Assembly (NCBI GenBank): GCA_031278595.1
Contig: JAITKE010000016.1
Span: 1 to 8,506, forward strand
DNA from: Puniceicoccales bacterium
GTDB taxonomy: Bacteria; Verrucomicrobiota; Verrucomicrobiia; Opitutales; JAIRLG01
DNA: 8,506 nt
Direction of reading: 5' to 3'
Under the pieces are notes generated by a model, which did not search any database, was not told the origin of the DNA, and worked only from the letters and a program-made list of their open reading frames with translations. Within the stretch, counting starts at the first letter, position 1, and every line of letters begins with the position of its first letter. The position numbers were made by a program, and so were the translations under genes. Shown piece by piece: positions 8,255 to 8,506 of the stretch.

Positions 8255-8283
8255 AATCTGTTGAGCGATAAAACGCCGGTCAA
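8255..8283 (-). promoter_or_regulatory. Candidate sigma70-type promoter for tRNA-Thr/tuf
   Basis: On the minus strand TTGACC (8283-8278, five of six bases of the consensus) is followed after 17 bases by CAGATT (8260-8255, three of six). Transcription would start near 8248, giving a leader of about 47 bases before the tRNA. AT-rich bases just upstream (ATTTTAAGA) could act as an UP-like stretch. The -10 match is poor, so this is a candidate only; it was kept because it has ideal spacing and sits where the operon promoter should be. Confidence 0.3.
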
Positions 8284-8330
8284 TCTTAAAATGATGTCCC
8301 CGCGCTTTTGGAGGATGTTTCGGTCCCAAG

Positions 8331-8349
8331 CCCCCTCCCCAGCCCTCCC
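8331..8349 (-). other. G-quadruplex motif on the minus strand
   Basis: The minus strand reads GGGAGGGCTGGGGAGGGGG: four G-runs of three to five with loops of 1, 2 and 1 bases, which satisfies the standard intramolecular quadruplex pattern. More G-runs continue to 8398. It lies about 130 bases upstream of tRNA-Thr and about 48 bases upstream of the candidate -35, so it may act on the promoter DNA, or in the RNA if transcription starts further upstream. Confidence 0.6.
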
Positions 8350-8393
8350 TCGGCGCAAGCTCCCCCACCGCGCTCTTTCCCACCCCGGCTCCT

Positions 8394-8506
8394 TCCCCGA
8401 GCGGGGATGGCGCTGTCTTTGGCTCCCTCCGGGAGCCGCCCGCTCTGCGGGCCCCAGTCCGAAAGGGGAAGGGGCCCCTATCCCCTTTCGGGCTGTAAAG
8501 ACAGCG
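8394..8506. repeat. Nested palindrome cluster at the window edge
   Basis: Successive inverted repeats, plus-strand view: TCCCC/GGGGA (8394-8407, loop GAGC); GGCTCCC/GGGAGCC (8421-8437, loop TCC); GCCCGC/GCGGGC (8438-8452, loop TCT); CCGAAAGGGG/CCCCTTTCGG (8459-8491), extendable to 8455-8495 with one T-G pair; and GCTGT/ACAGC (8492-8505, loop AAAG). In addition CGCTGTCTTT (8411-8420) is repeated in inverted form at 8497-8506, enclosing the three central hairpins as a closed four-way junction. The single T-G pair in the longest stem would suit a plus-strand RNA. The identity is unknown: a dispersed palindromic repeat (REP or MITE-like), a structured RNA, or the end of a neighbouring transcript are all possible. 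It may continue past the window. Confidence 0.75.

Larger units (their letters stand above)
8202..8393 (-). other. Upstream region of the tRNA-Thr/tuf operon, no gene seen
   Basis: No credible coding frame occurs here on either strand. The part nearest the tRNA (8202-8300) is of mixed composition and holds the promoter candidate. The part from 8331 outward is extremely biased, with C-runs on the plus strand and G-runs on the minus strand. It most likely serves as promoter and leader of the operon. Confidence 0.5.

Overview
The window carries one long, tightly packed block of translation and transcription genes, all read on the minus strand (right to left): tRNA-Thr(GGU) - tuf (EF-Tu) - tRNA-Trp(CCA) - secE - nusG - rplK - rplA - rplJ - rplL - rpoB. 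rpoB runs off the left edge about 60 codons short of its expected end, and rpoC would be expected beyond it. No mobile element, CRISPR array or foreign gene was seen. Long open frames on the plus strand are antisense shadows of these genes.

Organism: the DNA is GC-rich and bacterial. The gene order with tRNA-Thr before tuf and tRNA-Trp between tuf and secE is one I associate with Chlamydiae and relatives. The EF-Tu switch I region (KGGT.RDASKTVTIAVSHVEY style in place of the usual APEE.ARGITI) is, from memory, a Verrucomicrobiota trait, and the RpoB style also fits the PVC superphylum. I therefore suggest a Verrucomicrobiota-like bacterium, as inference only.

Layout: 8506-8202 is non-coding. 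It holds a dense nest of palindromes at the right edge (8394-8506), a G-run tract with a textbook G-quadruplex motif on the minus strand (8331-8349), and a weak sigma70-like promoter candidate (8255-8283). The two tRNAs and tuf occupy 8201-6772. An 86-base AT-richer spacer leads to secE and nusG (6685-5888), then the L11-L1-L10-L12 genes (5869-3740), a 166-base spacer with two hairpins, and rpoB (3573-1). Spacers elsewhere are 12-88 bases, and rplA/rplJ overlap by four bases. This fits a mostly polycistronic unit supplying elongation factor, translocase subunit, antitermination factor, ribosomal stalk proteins and RNA polymerase together.

The genes are ordinary housekeeping genes. The features most worth a second look are the palindrome cluster at the right edge, a glutamine where nearly all bacterial RpoB proteins have the active-site glutamate of the GYNFED motif, the divergent EF-Tu switch I, the absence of room for a classical L10 leader before rplJ, and an SD-less rpoB start overlapped by a small out-of-frame ORF.
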